Below are positions 1-10,001 of a stretch of 64,000 bases of DNA, piece after piece (the first letter of the stretch is position 1; every line of letters starts with the position of its first letter). The DNA comes from Nocardia jinanensis (lineage in GTDB: Bacteria > Actinomycetota > Actinomycetes > Mycobacteriales > Mycobacteriaceae): NCBI RefSeq assembly GCF_014645735.1, contig NZ_BMMH01000002.1, forward strand, positions 62,001 through 126,000, read 5' to 3'. The notes beneath the pieces are model-generated. The model was not told the DNA's origin and did no database searches. It worked only from the letters and a program-made list of their open reading frames with translations. The translations under genes and the position numbers were made by a program.

Positions 1-622
1 ACTCACCGACCGCGGTGGTGAACAGGCTCGGGCCGTCGCCGACCGGCTCACCGGGTTGCCGATTTCGCGCATCGTGACTTCGCCGCTGCTGCGTTGCCAG
101 CGCACCGTGTCCCCGCTGGCTGCCGAATTGGGCTTGGAACCGGTGGTCGACGATCGCCTCGCCGAGGTCGACTACGGCGAGTGGACCGGCCGCAAGATCG
201 GCGACCTGCTGCAGGAACCGCTGTGGCAGGTGGTGCAGCGGCATGCCTCGGCCGCGGTGTTCCCCGGTGGTGAGGGCCTGGCGCAGGTGCAGGCTCGGGC
301 GGTGTCGGCGATCCGGGAACACGACCGGGCCCTGACCGAATTGCACGACGGAGACCAGCTGTGGGTGGCCTGCACCCACGGTGATGTGATCAAGTCGGTG
401 CTCGCCGATGCGCTCGGTATCCACCTCGACGGATTCCAGCGGATCATGGTCGAGCCCGCATCGCTGAGCGTCATCCGCTACACCCGGACCGCGCCGTTCG
501 TCACCCGGATGAACGACACCGGCGCGGACCTGTCCGGTCTGGCGCCTGCCCCGAAGGCCGAATCCGGGACTTCGGGGCCGGTGCCCGGTGGGGAGATCGG
601 TGCGGGAAGGAAAGACGGATAA
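1..622 (+). CDS. Histidine phosphatase family protein (5' end outside window)
   Basis: The frame is open from the first bases of the window, so the N-terminus with the RHG catalytic motif lies upstream. Visible are the family's SPLLRCQRT segment, the acidic turn DYGEWTGRKIGDL and the second catalytic histidine in ACTHGDVIK. These are typical of phosphoglycerate-mutase-like phosphatases, which work through a phospho-histidine. The C-terminus is a low-complexity Gly/Pro/Ala tail. It precedes DUF3090, an SCO1664-family gene and mshC, an order I recall as conserved in many actinobacteria. The substrate cannot be inferred. Confidence 0.88.
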   Translation, partial: LTDRGGEQARAVADRLTGLPISRIVTSPLLRCQRTVSPLAAELGLEPVVDDRLAEVDYGEWTGRKIGDLLQEPLWQVVQRHASAAVFPGGEGLAQVQARAVSAIREHDRALTELHDGDQLWVACTHGDVIKSVLADALGIHLDGFQRIMVEPASLSVIRYTRTAPFVTRMNDTGADLSGLAPAPKAESGTSGPVPGGEIGAGRKDG

Positions 623-734
623 TGGGTATGCCCGATACCAGCGGACGCGGCTCGGATCGGCGGCATCGGGTGAATCGGCGTCCGCGCCGGGATACGGCGC
701 AGCGGAGCACCGCAGCCGAACAGGGTCACGTATC

Positions 735-740
735 AGGAGG
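735..740 (+). promoter_or_regulatory. Ribosome binding site deciding the DUF3090 start
   Basis: AGGAGG lies 5 nt before the GTG at 746. A GTG in the same frame at 740 overlaps this element and so cannot use it, which favours 746. Confidence 0.7.
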
Positions 741-745
741 TGCAT

Positions 746-1330
746 GTGTCACGCGCAATCCATGTTTTCCGCACCCCCGAACGTTTCGTCGCCGGAACTG
801 TCGGTGAGCCGGGCGATCGCGCGTTCTACCTGCAGGCGGTGGAGGAACCCCGGGTGGTGAGTGTGCTGCTGGAGAAGCAGCAGGTCAAAGTTCTCGCCGA
901 CCGGATGGGGCTGCTGCTCGACGAGGTAGCGCGGCGTTTCGGTGCCGAGGTACCGCCGCAGGCCGATGAGGTCAACGACAACGCGCCGCTGGTGACACCG
1001 GTCGATGCGGAGTTCCGGGTCGGCACCATGGGACTGGGCTGGGACGCCGACGCGGGCGCGGTGGTGGTGGAACTGCTGGCGATCACCGAAACCGAGGTCG
1101 ACGAATCGGTGGTCCTCGACGATACCGAAGAGGGCCCCGACGCGGTGCGGGTGTTCCTCACCCCCGATCAGGCGCGCGAATTCGCGCTGCGGTCCACCCG
1201 GGTGATCGCGGCCGGGCGGCCGCCGTGCCCGCTGTGCGGGGAACCGCTGTCGGCGCGCGGGCACATGTGTGTACGTACGAACGGGTACAAGCGCGGTGAA
1301 CTGTTCGGCGCGAGCGATCTGGAGGAATGA
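746..1330 (+). CDS. DUF3090 family protein
   Basis: Predicted 194 aa, beginning MSRAIHVFRTPERF, which matches how this family usually starts. The C-terminus carries a probable zinc-ribbon: CPLCGEPL followed by GHMC, and a basic end. The function is not established. The gene sits between a histidine phosphatase and an SCO1664-family gene, and its stop overlaps the next start in an ATGA arrangement at 1327-1330, so the two are probably translationally coupled. The conserved neighbourhood with mshC is suggestive, but no link to mycothiol is demonstrated. Confidence 0.9.
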   Translation: MSRAIHVFRTPERFVAGTVGEPGDRAFYLQAVEEPRVVSVLLEKQQVKVLADRMGLLLDEVARRFGAEVPPQADEVNDNAPLVTPVDAEFRVGTMGLGWDADAGAVVVELLAITETEVDESVVLDDTEEGPDAVRVFLTPDQAREFALRSTRVIAAGRPPCPLCGEPLSARGHMCVRTNGYKRGELFGASDLEE

Positions 1331-2133
1331 CCGTGCCCGGCACCGTGGACGCGCTACGCGCGGGTGAGCTGACGGTGCTGGGCCGGGTGGGGGTCGCCAG
1401 CAATGTGACGCTGGTCTGCGATCTGGCCACCGGCGACGGTGACCTGCGGGTGGTGTACAAACCGATCCGTGGTGAGCAGGCGCTGTGGGATTTCCCGGAC
1501 GGGACGCTGGCCGGGCGTGAGGTGGCCTCGTATCTGATCGGCGGCGCGCTCGGGTGGACGGTGATACCGGAAACGGTGTTGCGGGACGGGCCCTACGGTC
1601 CGGGGATGGTGCAGCGCTGGATCACCACCCGGGAGCCCCGGGATCCGGGTAGCAGCCGGTTGGATCTGGTCGATCTGTGCCCGCCCGAGATGGTGCCGGA
1701 CGGTTTCCGGGAGGTGCTGCGCGCCTACGACGGCTCCGGGGTCGAGGTGGCGCTGGTGCATGCCGACGATCCGCGGTTGCTGCGGATGGCGGTGCTGGAT
1801 GTGCTGTTGAACAATGCCGATCGCAAGGGCGGGCACGCCCTGGAATCGGTCGACGGGGATGTGTACGGCGTCGATCACGGGATCTGCCTGCACCAGGAGA
1901 ACAAACTGCGCACGGTGTTGTGGGGTTGGGCCGGGGAACCGATTCCGGCGGATCTGCTCGCCGATATCGCCGAGTTCACCGAAACCCTGCCCGGTGAACT
2001 CGCCGACCGACTGTCCGAACATCTGACCGACCCCGAGATCGACGCTCTGCTGCGGCGCGCGAAACGTCTGCTCGACGAACCGGTGCTGCCGTTCCCCGAG
2101 ACGTCGCGCCCCATTCCGTGGCCGGCGTTCTGA
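1327..2133 (+). CDS. SCO1664 family protein (PI3/4-kinase-like fold)
   Basis: Predicted 268 aa. VVYKPIRGE near residue 40 resembles a nucleotide-binding lysine strand. LLNNADRKGGH and YGVDHGICLH in the second half resemble the catalytic loop and DxG metal site of lipid-kinase-like proteins. Family members are uncharacterised, so ATP-dependent phosphotransfer is inferred from fold motifs only. The start overlaps the DUF3090 stop by 4 nt, and mshC follows after about 165 nt. Confidence 0.87.
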   Translation: MTVPGTVDALRAGELTVLGRVGVASNVTLVCDLATGDGDLRVVYKPIRGEQALWDFPDGTLAGREVASYLIGGALGWTVIPETVLRDGPYGPGMVQRWITTREPRDPGSSRLDLVDLCPPEMVPDGFREVLRAYDGSGVEVALVHADDPRLLRMAVLDVLLNNADRKGGHALESVDGDVYGVDHGICLHQENKLRTVLWGWAGEPIPADLLADIAEFTETLPGELADRLSEHLTDPEIDALLRRAKRLLDEPVLPFPETSRPIPWPAF

Positions 2134-2298
2134 CCCCGTGACCGGGGCCGTCGCATGATTCGCTCTGTCTGACGGCAACGGTTGTCTTCTCCCGGCTGCC
2201 GCGTCGGCGCAGGTCTGCGCGTCATAGATGATCGTGGTGGCGAAACGCGCGGCGGGGTGGGCGGGGCGCGGTGTGTCGCGACCTCTACTCTCGAAGGC

Positions 2299-3540
2299 AT
2301 GCAGTCCTGGTCCGATACCCCGATTCCCGCGGTCCCCGGAGCAGGGCCACCGTTGCGGTTGCACGATACTGCCGACGCCTGTATTCGGCCGGTGACCCCC
2401 GGCAGAACAGCCACCATGTACGTATGCGGGATCACCCCGTACGACGCCACCCACCTCGGTCACGCCGCCACCTACCTGACCTTCGATCTGGTCAACCGGG
2501 TGCTGCGCGACGGCGGGCACGAGGTGCACTACGTGCAGAACGTCACCGATGTCGACGATCCGCTGTTCGAGCGGGCGAAGCGGGACGGGGTGGACTGGCG
2601 GGATCTGGGCACCGGCGAGATCGAATTGTTCCGCGAGGATATGGCGGCGCTGCGGGTACTGCCGCCGCGGGAGTACGTGGGCGCGATCGAATCGGTGGAC
2701 GAGGTCGTCGAGCTGGTCGGGAAACTGCTGGCCGCCGGTGCCGCGTACACCGTCGAGGACGAGCAGTACCCCGATATCTACTTCCGTACCGACGCCAACG
2801 AGCAGTTCGGGTACGAATCCGGCTACGACCGGGCCACCATGGAACGGCTGTTCGCCGAACGCGGCGGCGACCCGGACCGCCCCGGCAAACGCGATCCGCT
2901 GGACGCCCTGCTGTGGCGGGCCGAACGCGCGGGAGAACCGTCGTGGCCGTCGCCGTTCGGTCCGGGGCGTCCCGGCTGGCATATCGAATGTTCCGCGATC
3001 GCGGCGAACCGGCTCGGCACCGAATTCGATATCCAGGGTGGTGGCAGCGATCTGATCTACCCGCATCACGAATACTCCGCAGCGCACGGTGAGGCGCTGG
3101 CCGCGGGTCGGCGCTTCGCCCGCCACTATGTGCACACCGGGATGATCGGGCTGGACGGGGAGAAGATGTCCAAGTCCAAGGGCAATCTGGTGCTGGTATC
3201 GAAACTGCGTGCTCAGGGCGTGGATCCGTCGGTGATCCGGCTGGGCCTGTTCGCCGGCCACTATCGCGCGGACCGGATGTGGACCGATAGTGCGCTCACC
3301 GACGCCGAAGCGCGGCTGCAACGCCTGCGGCAGGCCGCGGCGGCACCCACCGCGCCGCCGGCTGCCGAGACCGTCGCGCGGCTGCGTACTCATCTCGCCG
3401 ACGACCTGGACACCCCGGCCGCCCTCGCGGCCCTGGACGCCTGGGCGCGTGACACTCTCGCCTACGGCGGCGCCGATCCCGGTGCGGGCGCCGATATCGC
3501 GGCCGCTGTGGACGCGCTGCTGGGCGTACGCCTGCACTGA
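2299..3540 (+). CDS. mshC: Cysteine--GlcN-inositol ligase, mycothiol biosynthesis
   Basis: MshC joins cysteine, through cysteinyl-AMP, to the amino group of glucosaminyl-inositol, the penultimate step of mycothiol synthesis in the cytosol. The 413 aa product is the usual length. It has the class I synthetase HIGH-like motif ([10 protein letters not shown]), the KMSKS motif (EKMSKSKGN), and zinc-binding candidates at CGITPY and WHIECSAIA, as in cysteinyl-tRNA synthetase relatives. The start is ATG 2299, giving the family-typical MQSWSD N-terminus; upstream codons in frame lack a ribosome site. MshC rather than CysS is favoured by the short C-terminus without an anticodon-binding domain. Confidence 0.96.
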   Translation: MQSWSDTPIPAVPGAGPPLRLHDTADACIRPVTPGRTATMYVCGITPYDATHLGHAATYLTFDLVNRVLRDGGHEVHYVQNVTDVDDPLFERAKRDGVDWRDLGTGEIELFREDMAALRVLPPREYVGAIESVDEVVELVGKLLAAGAAYTVEDEQYPDIYFRTDANEQFGYESGYDRATMERLFAERGGDPDRPGKRDPLDALLWRAERAGEPSWPSPFGPGRPGWHIECSAIAANRLGTEFDIQGGGSDLIYPHHEYSAAHGEALAAGRRFARHYVHTGMIGLDGEKMSKSKGNLVLVSKLRAQGVDPSVIRLGLFAGHYRADRMWTDSALTDAEARLQRLRQAAAAPTAPPAAETVARLRTHLADDLDTPAALAALDAWARDTLAYGGADPGAGADIAAAVDALLGVRLH

Positions 3541-3602
3541 CCGGCCCCGCCGAGTGCTCGGCTTCCGGTGCAAGGGCCTCTCATTCGACGACGGCACCGC
3601 CG

Positions 3603-3630
3603 CGCTGGTGGTGACCTTTCACCACCAGCG
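3603..3630. promoter_or_regulatory. 12-bp perfect inverted repeat between mshC and a TetR gene
   Basis: CGCTGGTGGTGA and its exact reverse complement are separated by CCTT. The repeat is 62 nt after the mshC stop and 75 nt before the TetR start. It could be a TetR operator or an mshC terminator stem. No T-run follows it, which leans slightly to an operator. Confidence 0.55.
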
Positions 3631-3704
3631 GCCCGGACGTGGTGTCATGGGGTACTGTTCGATCCTCGAAATCCCCACCCGTTCACCGAAGAGATCGGCG
3701 CCGT

Positions 3705-4268
3705 ATGTCTCGTATCGTCAGTAAGGACAACTACTTCGACACCGGCCTGGAGGTACTGTCCGAGCTCGGTTTCCGGCATCTCAACATCGGCGTGCTGTGC
3801 CGGCGGCTCGGGGTGACCAGCGGTTCGTTCTATCACCACTTCGGGAGCTGGCAGTCGTATGTGGATGCGCTGCTGGACCATTGGGAGAACCGGCAGGTGC
3901 TGATCCTGCGCACCCTCAACTTCGATCCGGCCACACCCGACGACGCGATCCGGGCGTTGTCGGATCTGACACTGGGCCTGCATCATCGGGCAGAGGCGGC
4001 GATCCGGGCGTGGGCGGCCAACGACGAATCGGTGGGGGTGGCGCTGAAGCGGGTCGACGAATCCCGGCGCCGCACGGTGCGTAAGACCATCACGAGTGTG
4101 GTGGGCGACGAGCGTATCGCCGCGGTGGACACCGAACTCGGTATGGCGCTGCTCATCGGATACCAGCAGATGGTGGCCGCCGGTCAGCAGGTGTGCCTGG
4201 ACGAACTCCTCGGCGAGTACGCGCGGCTGGTCTATTCCCATGTCCACCGTCCGGCCGTGAGCGGTTAG
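3705..4268 (+). CDS. TetR/AcrR family transcriptional regulator
   Basis: Predicted 187 aa. The N-terminal helix-turn-helix contains LGVTSGSFYHHFGSWQSY, the typical TetR recognition-helix region, followed by an all-helical ligand-binding domain. The chosen start is ATG 3705 (MSRIVSKDNYFD), because the longer upstream frame reads through non-coding-looking sequence. A perfect inverted repeat upstream at 3603-3630 is a candidate autoregulatory operator. The gene converges on a second TetR gene. Ligand and targets are unknown. Confidence 0.9.
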   Translation: MSRIVSKDNYFDTGLEVLSELGFRHLNIGVLCRRLGVTSGSFYHHFGSWQSYVDALLDHWENRQVLILRTLNFDPATPDDAIRALSDLTLGLHHRAEAAIRAWAANDESVGVALKRVDESRRRTVRKTITSVVGDERIAAVDTELGMALLIGYQQMVAAGQQVCLDELLGEYARLVYSHVHRPAVSG

Positions 4269-4292
4269 CGGACCGTTTTCCGGCCGCGGGCG

Positions 4293-4871
4293 TCATTTCA
4301 GGACGCGCAGCGCCGCCCGTTCGAGCCGGTCGGCGATATCGGCATACGATTCGTAACCCATACCCGCCCGCACCAGCGCCCCCGCGTACAGCAGTTCCAG
4401 TGATTCCACGGTTTCGGGGTCGGCCTCGGGCTCCATGGCCCGGGTGATGCGCTGCCGGATCTCCATACCGATCCGAGTGCGCAGATGCTGAACATCGGGG
4501 TCGCGACCGAGCAGTGCGCTGGTCACCGCACCCGACAGCTCCTGTTCGTCGGCTACCAGCAGGGCGATTCCGCGGAGTTCGGCCAGTACGCGCACCGTGG
4601 GGTCGGCGTCATCGCTGACCGGGCTCTCCGAGGACCTGATGCGCCGCCAGAAGATCTCCGCGACAAGATGTTCCTTCGAGGAGAAGTACGTGTAGGCGGT
4701 CGCGGTGCCCACACCGGCCGCGGTGGCGACCATGCGGATGGTGAGTCCGGCGAAGCCTTCACGGGACAGTACTTCCATCGCGGCTCTGGTGAGTTTGTCC
4801 ACGGTGTCCGCCTGCTTGCCGCTCAAGCGCCGCCGGGTGGCCTCGAGAATTTTGGAATCGCCTTCGGACAT
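4293..4871 (-). CDS. TetR family regulator, candidate controller of the cyp51/ferredoxin regulon
   Basis: Predicted 192 aa. The HTH lies around residues 30-75 (MVATAAGVGTATAYTYFSSKEHL), followed by a helical sensor domain. The palindrome-like TGTCTAGATA starts one base upstream of its ATG (4873-4882), which suggests autorepression. Closely related palindromes lie before the ferredoxin operon, before the carboxymuconolactone decarboxylase-family gene and between cyp51 and the SDR gene. I infer that this protein controls all of them. Its ligand is likely a sterol, terpenoid or acyl-CoA intermediate, but nothing in the sequence proves this. Confidence 0.9.
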   Translation of the reverse strand: MSEGDSKILEATRRRLSGKQADTVDKLTRAAMEVLSREGFAGLTIRMVATAAGVGTATAYTYFSSKEHLVAEIFWRRIRSSESPVSDDADPTVRVLAELRGIALLVADEQELSGAVTSALLGRDPDVQHLRTRIGMEIRQRITRAMEPEADPETVESLELLYAGALVRAGMGYESYADIADRLERAALRVLK

Positions 4872-4872
4872 G

Positions 4873-4882
4873 TGTCTAGATA
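4873..4882. promoter_or_regulatory. Candidate TetR operator, site 1
   Basis: TGTCTAGATA, in the context ACATGTGTCTAGATAGTA, directly abuts the TetR start codon. It differs from the perfect palindrome TGTCCGGACA (site 5, 26813-26822) at the centre and one end. Confidence 0.6.
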
Positions 4883-4934
4883 GTAGTGTCGGTCAGGTGC
4901 GGGATCAACTTTCTCCCAGCACACAGCCCGTTGA

Positions 4935-5687
<753 letters not shown>

Positions 5688-5821
5688 CGGGCACGCTCGG
5701 GAGCAGAGGCAGGACCGCCCGGTGCGGCAGGGTCCCGGCGGCCGTGGCGAACAGGGTGTTCCGCTTCCCGGAGATGACGGTGGGTTGTTTGCGGCGGTGC
5801 GGGGCTGTCAGAGCTGTGGCG

Positions 5822-5859
5822 AGCACTCGGCGCGGGCCCATCGGCCCGCGCCGAGTGCT
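5822..5859. terminator. Bidirectional stem-loop between convergent genes
   Basis: A perfect 17-bp GC-rich inverted repeat with a 4-nt CATC loop lies between the methyltransferase stop (5687) and the acyl-CoA synthetase stop (5862). There is no strong T-run, which is common for actinobacterial terminators. Confidence 0.75.
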
Positions 5860-5861
5860 GG

Positions 5862-7463
5862 TCAGCCGGACCGATGGTCGGGCGCCCGCTCGGCCGCGTA
5901 CTTCCTGGCCCAGGTGTAATCCGGTTTACCACTGGGTGAGCGGACGATCGTCTCCGTAACCCACACCGCGCGGGGCACCTTGTACCCGGCCAGGTGGGTA
6001 CGAACGTGCACGCGCAGATCGTCGAGGTCCAGCGCCTCCCCGGTCAGGCTCACGACCACCGCGACCTGCTGTCCCCAGCGTTCGTGATCCACCCCGATCA
6101 CCGTGGCGTCGTAGATGGCGGAATGCGATTTCACCACGCCCTCGACCTCTTCGGCGAACACCTTCTCCCCGCCGGTGTTGATCACCATATTGCCGCGGCC
6201 GATGAGACTGATGGTGCCGTCGTCCTCCAGCCGGGCCCGGTCGTCGGTGACCACGATCCGCTGCCCGTCCACCACCTTGAACAGCTTCGCGGTGCGCTCG
6301 GGGTCCTTGTAGTAGCCGAGCGGGACGGCCCCGGTTTTCGCCAGCCAGCCCTCGGCGCCGGGTCCCACCGGATGCCCGGCATCGTCGACCACTGCCGCGC
6401 CACGCCCTATCGATACGCGGGGTTTGCGCGCCGGGTCGTCGTCGCGTTGCGCGAACCCGATCCCACCGAAACCGGTTTCCGAGGATCCGATGGAATCGGA
6501 GACGAACAGGTTCGGCAACAGATCCAGCAGCGCGTTCTTGGTCGGCTGGGTGAGCAGGGCGGCACCCGAGGCGATCATGAACAGTCCGGTGGCATCCACC
6601 GGGCCGGCGCGATAGGAGTCGATCAACGGGCGGGCCATCGCATCACCGGTCACCACCATGACGCCGGGCCGTTCGGCGGTGACCGTGCGCCATACGTGCG
6701 CGGGATCGAACCTGGGCACGAAGATCACGCAGTTGCCGGACCACAGCGCGATGAAGGTCGGCATCATCGCCGCCAGATGCATCAGCGGCGGCAGGATCAT
6801 CCACGTGGAGGGCTCGCCCGCGGCGCCGGTGCGCGATTGCTGGTATTCGTCGGTGACCGGCTCGTTGGTGTAGAAGTCGATCCCGCCACCGAGGACCCGC
6901 CACATGTCCTCCTGCCGCCACAGCACACCTTTGGGCATCCCGGTGGTGCCGCCGGTGTACATGACGAACAGATCGTCAGCGGTGCGCGGCACCTCGGGCC
7001 GGGTCGCGGGAGCCGCCGCGGTGACCTCGGCGAGGCAGTCCACACCGGAGTCGGCCGGGGTGCGGTCGTCGGCCGCGCACAGCAGGTACTTCAGCCGCGG
7101 CGAACGCTGCGCGGCCGCGCGCACCGCGTCCCCGTAACACGCGTGATAGACGAGGTATTCGAGGTCCGCGTTGTCGTAGAGGTAGGCGAGTTCGTCGGGT
7201 CCGTACCGGAAATTGATGTTGATCGGTACAGCGGCCAGTTTGAAGCAGGCGATCAGCGTCTGCATCGTATCGATGCTGTTGTGCATCTGGAACCCGATAT
7301 GGGTGCCGCGGGTGACCCCCTGAGCCGCGAGGTGGTGGGCGAGCCGGTTGGCGCGCTCCTCCAGCTCGCGGTAGGTGATACGCCGGCCCTCCTCGATCAG
7401 CGCGATCCGGTCGGGCATGGCGTCGACCGAGTGTTCGAACAGGTCGGCGAAGTTATTGGCCAT
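5862..7463 (-). CDS. Acyl-CoA synthetase (FadD-type AMP-dependent ligase)
   Basis: Predicted 533 aa. It activates a carboxylic acid via acyl-AMP to its CoA thioester. It has the P-loop-like YTGGTTGMPKGVLW, DSIGSSETGFGG (A5) and the C-terminal hinge and lysine region ending in RSPSGKPDYTWARKYA. The opening (MANNFADLFEHSVDAMPDRIA) resembles steroid- or long-chain acid-activating FadD19-like enzymes. The ATG at 7463 is chosen because the upstream extension is not protein-like. It is last in the minus-strand operon after ferredoxin, NTF2-like and an uncharacterised gene, pointing to a CYP51-linked sterol or terpenoid acid pathway. Substrate unproven. Confidence 0.93.
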   Translation of the reverse strand: MANNFADLFEHSVDAMPDRIALIEEGRRITYRELEERANRLAHHLAAQGVTRGTHIGFQMHNSIDTMQTLIACFKLAAVPININFRYGPDELAYLYDNADLEYLVYHACYGDAVRAAAQRSPRLKYLLCAADDRTPADSGVDCLAEVTAAAPATRPEVPRTADDLFVMYTGGTTGMPKGVLWRQEDMWRVLGGGIDFYTNEPVTDEYQQSRTGAAGEPSTWMILPPLMHLAAMMPTFIALWSGNCVIFVPRFDPAHVWRTVTAERPGVMVVTGDAMARPLIDSYRAGPVDATGLFMIASGAALLTQPTKNALLDLLPNLFVSDSIGSSETGFGGIGFAQRDDDPARKPRVSIGRGAAVVDDAGHPVGPGAEGWLAKTGAVPLGYYKDPERTAKLFKVVDGQRIVVTDDRARLEDDGTISLIGRGNMVINTGGEKVFAEEVEGVVKSHSAIYDATVIGVDHERWGQQVAVVVSLTGEALDLDDLRVHVRTHLAGYKVPRAVWVTETIVRSPSGKPDYTWARKYAAERAPDHRSG

Positions 7464-7503
7464 ATCAGTCCTGCGGTGAGCCGGGCACTGGGTGCCGGGA
7501 GGA

Positions 7504-8754
7504 TCAGAGAACGGTGAGAGGCAGCGGGATACCGCGGTCGGTGAACCGGAAGTCGACACCCGTACTGAAGCGCGTGATGGCGACCTCCGGTGCTTCGGCG
7601 AACGGCTCGTCGGCGCGCGAGATCTCGGCGGTCCAGCCGCTGGGGCCGTTGTCGACGACCCGGCTCCACAGATGCGGGTCGACCCCGCGGACCAGGGAAT
7701 CCAACGGGGCGAGATGCTCCGGGCCGATCATCGACAGCCAGTTGCGATCGGTCAGCGCGCCGCTGGCGGCGGGAAACCGGATCCGCACTACACCGATGCC
7801 GGGCTCGACTTCGACATCGGTGTAGTGCCGCGGATTCAGCGCCGGATGCACTCGCAGCACTTCGGCGAGCGCTTCCAGGTCGGTGCCCAGCCCGAGGCAG
7901 GCGCGGATCCGTTCCGAGGCCACCCCGGCGATTCCGGTGAACTGTTTGCGTCCGATCTCCAGCGCGGAATCGTCGTCGATGCGCTCGTGGACCGCGATCA
8001 TGAATCCGAGGACGAGCAGATGCTGTTGCAGGCACACCTCCTCGGCGATCCGGACCAGGGCCGAATGCGAGAAATCGGCGAACCGCAGATCGTTGAGCAG
8101 TGGACCGCTGTAATCGGCCCGGCCCTCGTCCGCGGGATCGATATCACCCAGCGGTAGCTGCGCGGCGACCGATCCGGCTACCAGCGGCGTGTTGCGGGGT
8201 ACCTCCGGTGGGGTGTGCGATTCGTCGATAACCACCGTCCACGCGCACATGGGATGGCGGTCGGCCGGTACGCGCGGCGGCCGGTGGATGGGCCGCACCT
8301 GCGCGTACTTGTTGGTGGCCAGCGCCGTGGCATCGAAGGTGGGGTCCTCGATATCGTGGCACATGGCCTTCACGTAGTCGGGGCCCATCGGTTCCACATC
8401 GACCAGGGCGCCGCAGTGGTCGAGCCGGAACTCGCCGTGGCGGGCGTCCTCGACGCGGAACCGGAAGTCCATGAACTGCGGCGGTGCCCCGATATCGAGT
8501 TGCAGTCCCTTGAAGATGGTGACCACGTCGTCGCCGGTGTAGCCCAGGGCCCGCTGCATCCGCCGGGTATAGATCGGGCTGGACAGCTGCCATTCCTCGA
8601 TGGCGACCTCGGTCATACCTTCGCGGCCGAACGCGGAGATGCAGTGCGCCATCCCGGACCGGTCGATCAGCTGCCCGCACAGCAGCAGTTCGGGTACGAG
8701 CGCGGCCAGCTGCTCCCGGCTCAGGTCGTGGAACCGGCTGGTGGGAACGGTCAT
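7504..8754 (-). CDS. Conserved protein of unknown function in the ferredoxin/acyl-CoA synthetase operon
   Basis: Predicted 416 aa from ATG 8754 (MTVPTSRFHDLSREQ). I do not recognise a named domain. It is rich in His and acidic residues (YVKAMCHDIEDP, FRLDHCGALVDVEPMGPDY, PRHYTDVEVEPG), with no signal peptide or membrane helix. It starts 5 nt after the NTF2-like stop and ends about 40 nt before the acyl-CoA synthetase start, so it is co-transcribed with both. Placement suggests a role in steroid-like or hydrophobic substrate metabolism, perhaps binding; that is inference. Confidence 0.8.
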   Translation of the reverse strand: MTVPTSRFHDLSREQLAALVPELLLCGQLIDRSGMAHCISAFGREGMTEVAIEEWQLSSPIYTRRMQRALGYTGDDVVTIFKGLQLDIGAPPQFMDFRFRVEDARHGEFRLDHCGALVDVEPMGPDYVKAMCHDIEDPTFDATALATNKYAQVRPIHRPPRVPADRHPMCAWTVVIDESHTPPEVPRNTPLVAGSVAAQLPLGDIDPADEGRADYSGPLLNDLRFADFSHSALVRIAEEVCLQQHLLVLGFMIAVHERIDDDSALEIGRKQFTGIAGVASERIRACLGLGTDLEALAEVLRVHPALNPRHYTDVEVEPGIGVVRIRFPAASGALTDRNWLSMIGPEHLAPLDSLVRGVDPHLWSRVVDNGPSGWTAEISRADEPFAEAPEVAITRFSTGVDFRFTDRGIPLPLTVL

Positions 8755-8759
8755 CGGAG

Positions 8760-9311
8760 TCACCACAGGGAGGCCGGCGAGGTGCCGATCCGGTACCACC
8801 CGGGCAGCCGGCCGGAGGTGGCCTTGGCGATACGCGCGTTCATCCCGTCCGACATCGCCTTATCGGTCATCATCTCCAGGAACAGCGCGGAGACATTGCC
8901 GAAGTCGAAGAAATCGCGCTGCCACGACCACTGGTAGTCCCCGCCGTAGCGGAACCAGCTGCCGCCGATCCCGTTCACCGTGTACTTGCTGCCGTCGGCG
9001 CGGGGCGTGGTGTCGTAGACCTGCTTCCAGAAACCGATCACATCGCCGCTGCGTTCGTCGATGACGAACTGCTGGTACGGGTACTGCCAGCCCTCCAAGC
9101 CCTCCATCTCCTGGCCCAGGGCGAGGTCGCGGATCTCGTCGCGGCCGACGGCCATGAATTCGTCGGTGGGGCCGTAGTTCCAGCCGTAGGTGGCGTCGGC
9201 GGTGTACAGCTCGGCCAGCGGTTTCCAGTCGCCCAGCTTCTCGCATCGTTCGTTCTCCGCCACCCAGCGGCGCACCATCTCGTCGAGTTCGGCGCGATCG
9301 AAACCTGTCAT
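8760..9311 (-). CDS. NTF2/SnoaL-like fold protein
   Basis: Predicted 183 aa. MVRRWVAENERCEKLGDWKPLAELYTADATYGWNYGP follows the pattern of an NTF2-like alpha+beta barrel, a family that includes ketosteroid isomerases, hydratases and non-enzymatic binding proteins. A ribosome site (AAGGGA) lies about 8 nt before the ATG at 9311. It is the second gene of the ferredoxin operon. A role on a polycyclic or terpenoid intermediate would fit the regulon, but catalytic residues cannot be assigned by eye. Confidence 0.83.
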   Translation of the reverse strand: MTGFDRAELDEMVRRWVAENERCEKLGDWKPLAELYTADATYGWNYGPTDEFMAVGRDEIRDLALGQEMEGLEGWQYPYQQFVIDERSGDVIGFWKQVYDTTPRADGSKYTVNGIGGSWFRYGGDYQWSWQRDFFDFGNVSALFLEMMTDKAMSDGMNARIAKATSGRLPGWYRIGTSPASLW

Positions 9312-9423
9312 GGAATTTGTCCCTTTCGAAAAGAACCTGTTCGGGATGGATCAGTCGGACGCTGTGTTCATCGGGCGCGTGTGACGGGCCTGCGTGGTCA
9401 CGCCGCCTCCGGGCGCGACTCGC

Positions 9424-9939
<516 letters not shown>

Positions 9940-9955
9940 TTATATTCCGTACACC

Positions 9956-9965
9956 TGTCCAGACA
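9956..9965. promoter_or_regulatory. Candidate TetR operator, site 3
   Basis: TGTCCAGACA, preceded by ACACC, lies 37 nt before the ATG at 10002. This is a good position for repression of the decarboxylase-family gene. Confidence 0.6.
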
Positions 9966-10001
9966 CTTCCGGCGGACCGATCCGCCGGAGAAGGAGCAGC
10001 C

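Noticed and set aside
2134..2298. Possible riboswitch or leader upstream of mshC
   Set aside because: No convincing conserved structure or terminator/antiterminator pair was seen, only a normal intergenic gap.
1354..3597. Very long open frame on the minus strand across the SCO1664-family and mshC genes
   Set aside because: It is antisense to two well-recognised genes, is rich in Arg/His/Pro/Gln and has no domain. It is a GC-driven shadow.
5994..7517. 507-aa plus-strand frame opposite the acyl-CoA synthetase
   Set aside because: No motif and a composition typical of an antisense reading frame. The minus-strand gene has all adenylate-forming motifs.
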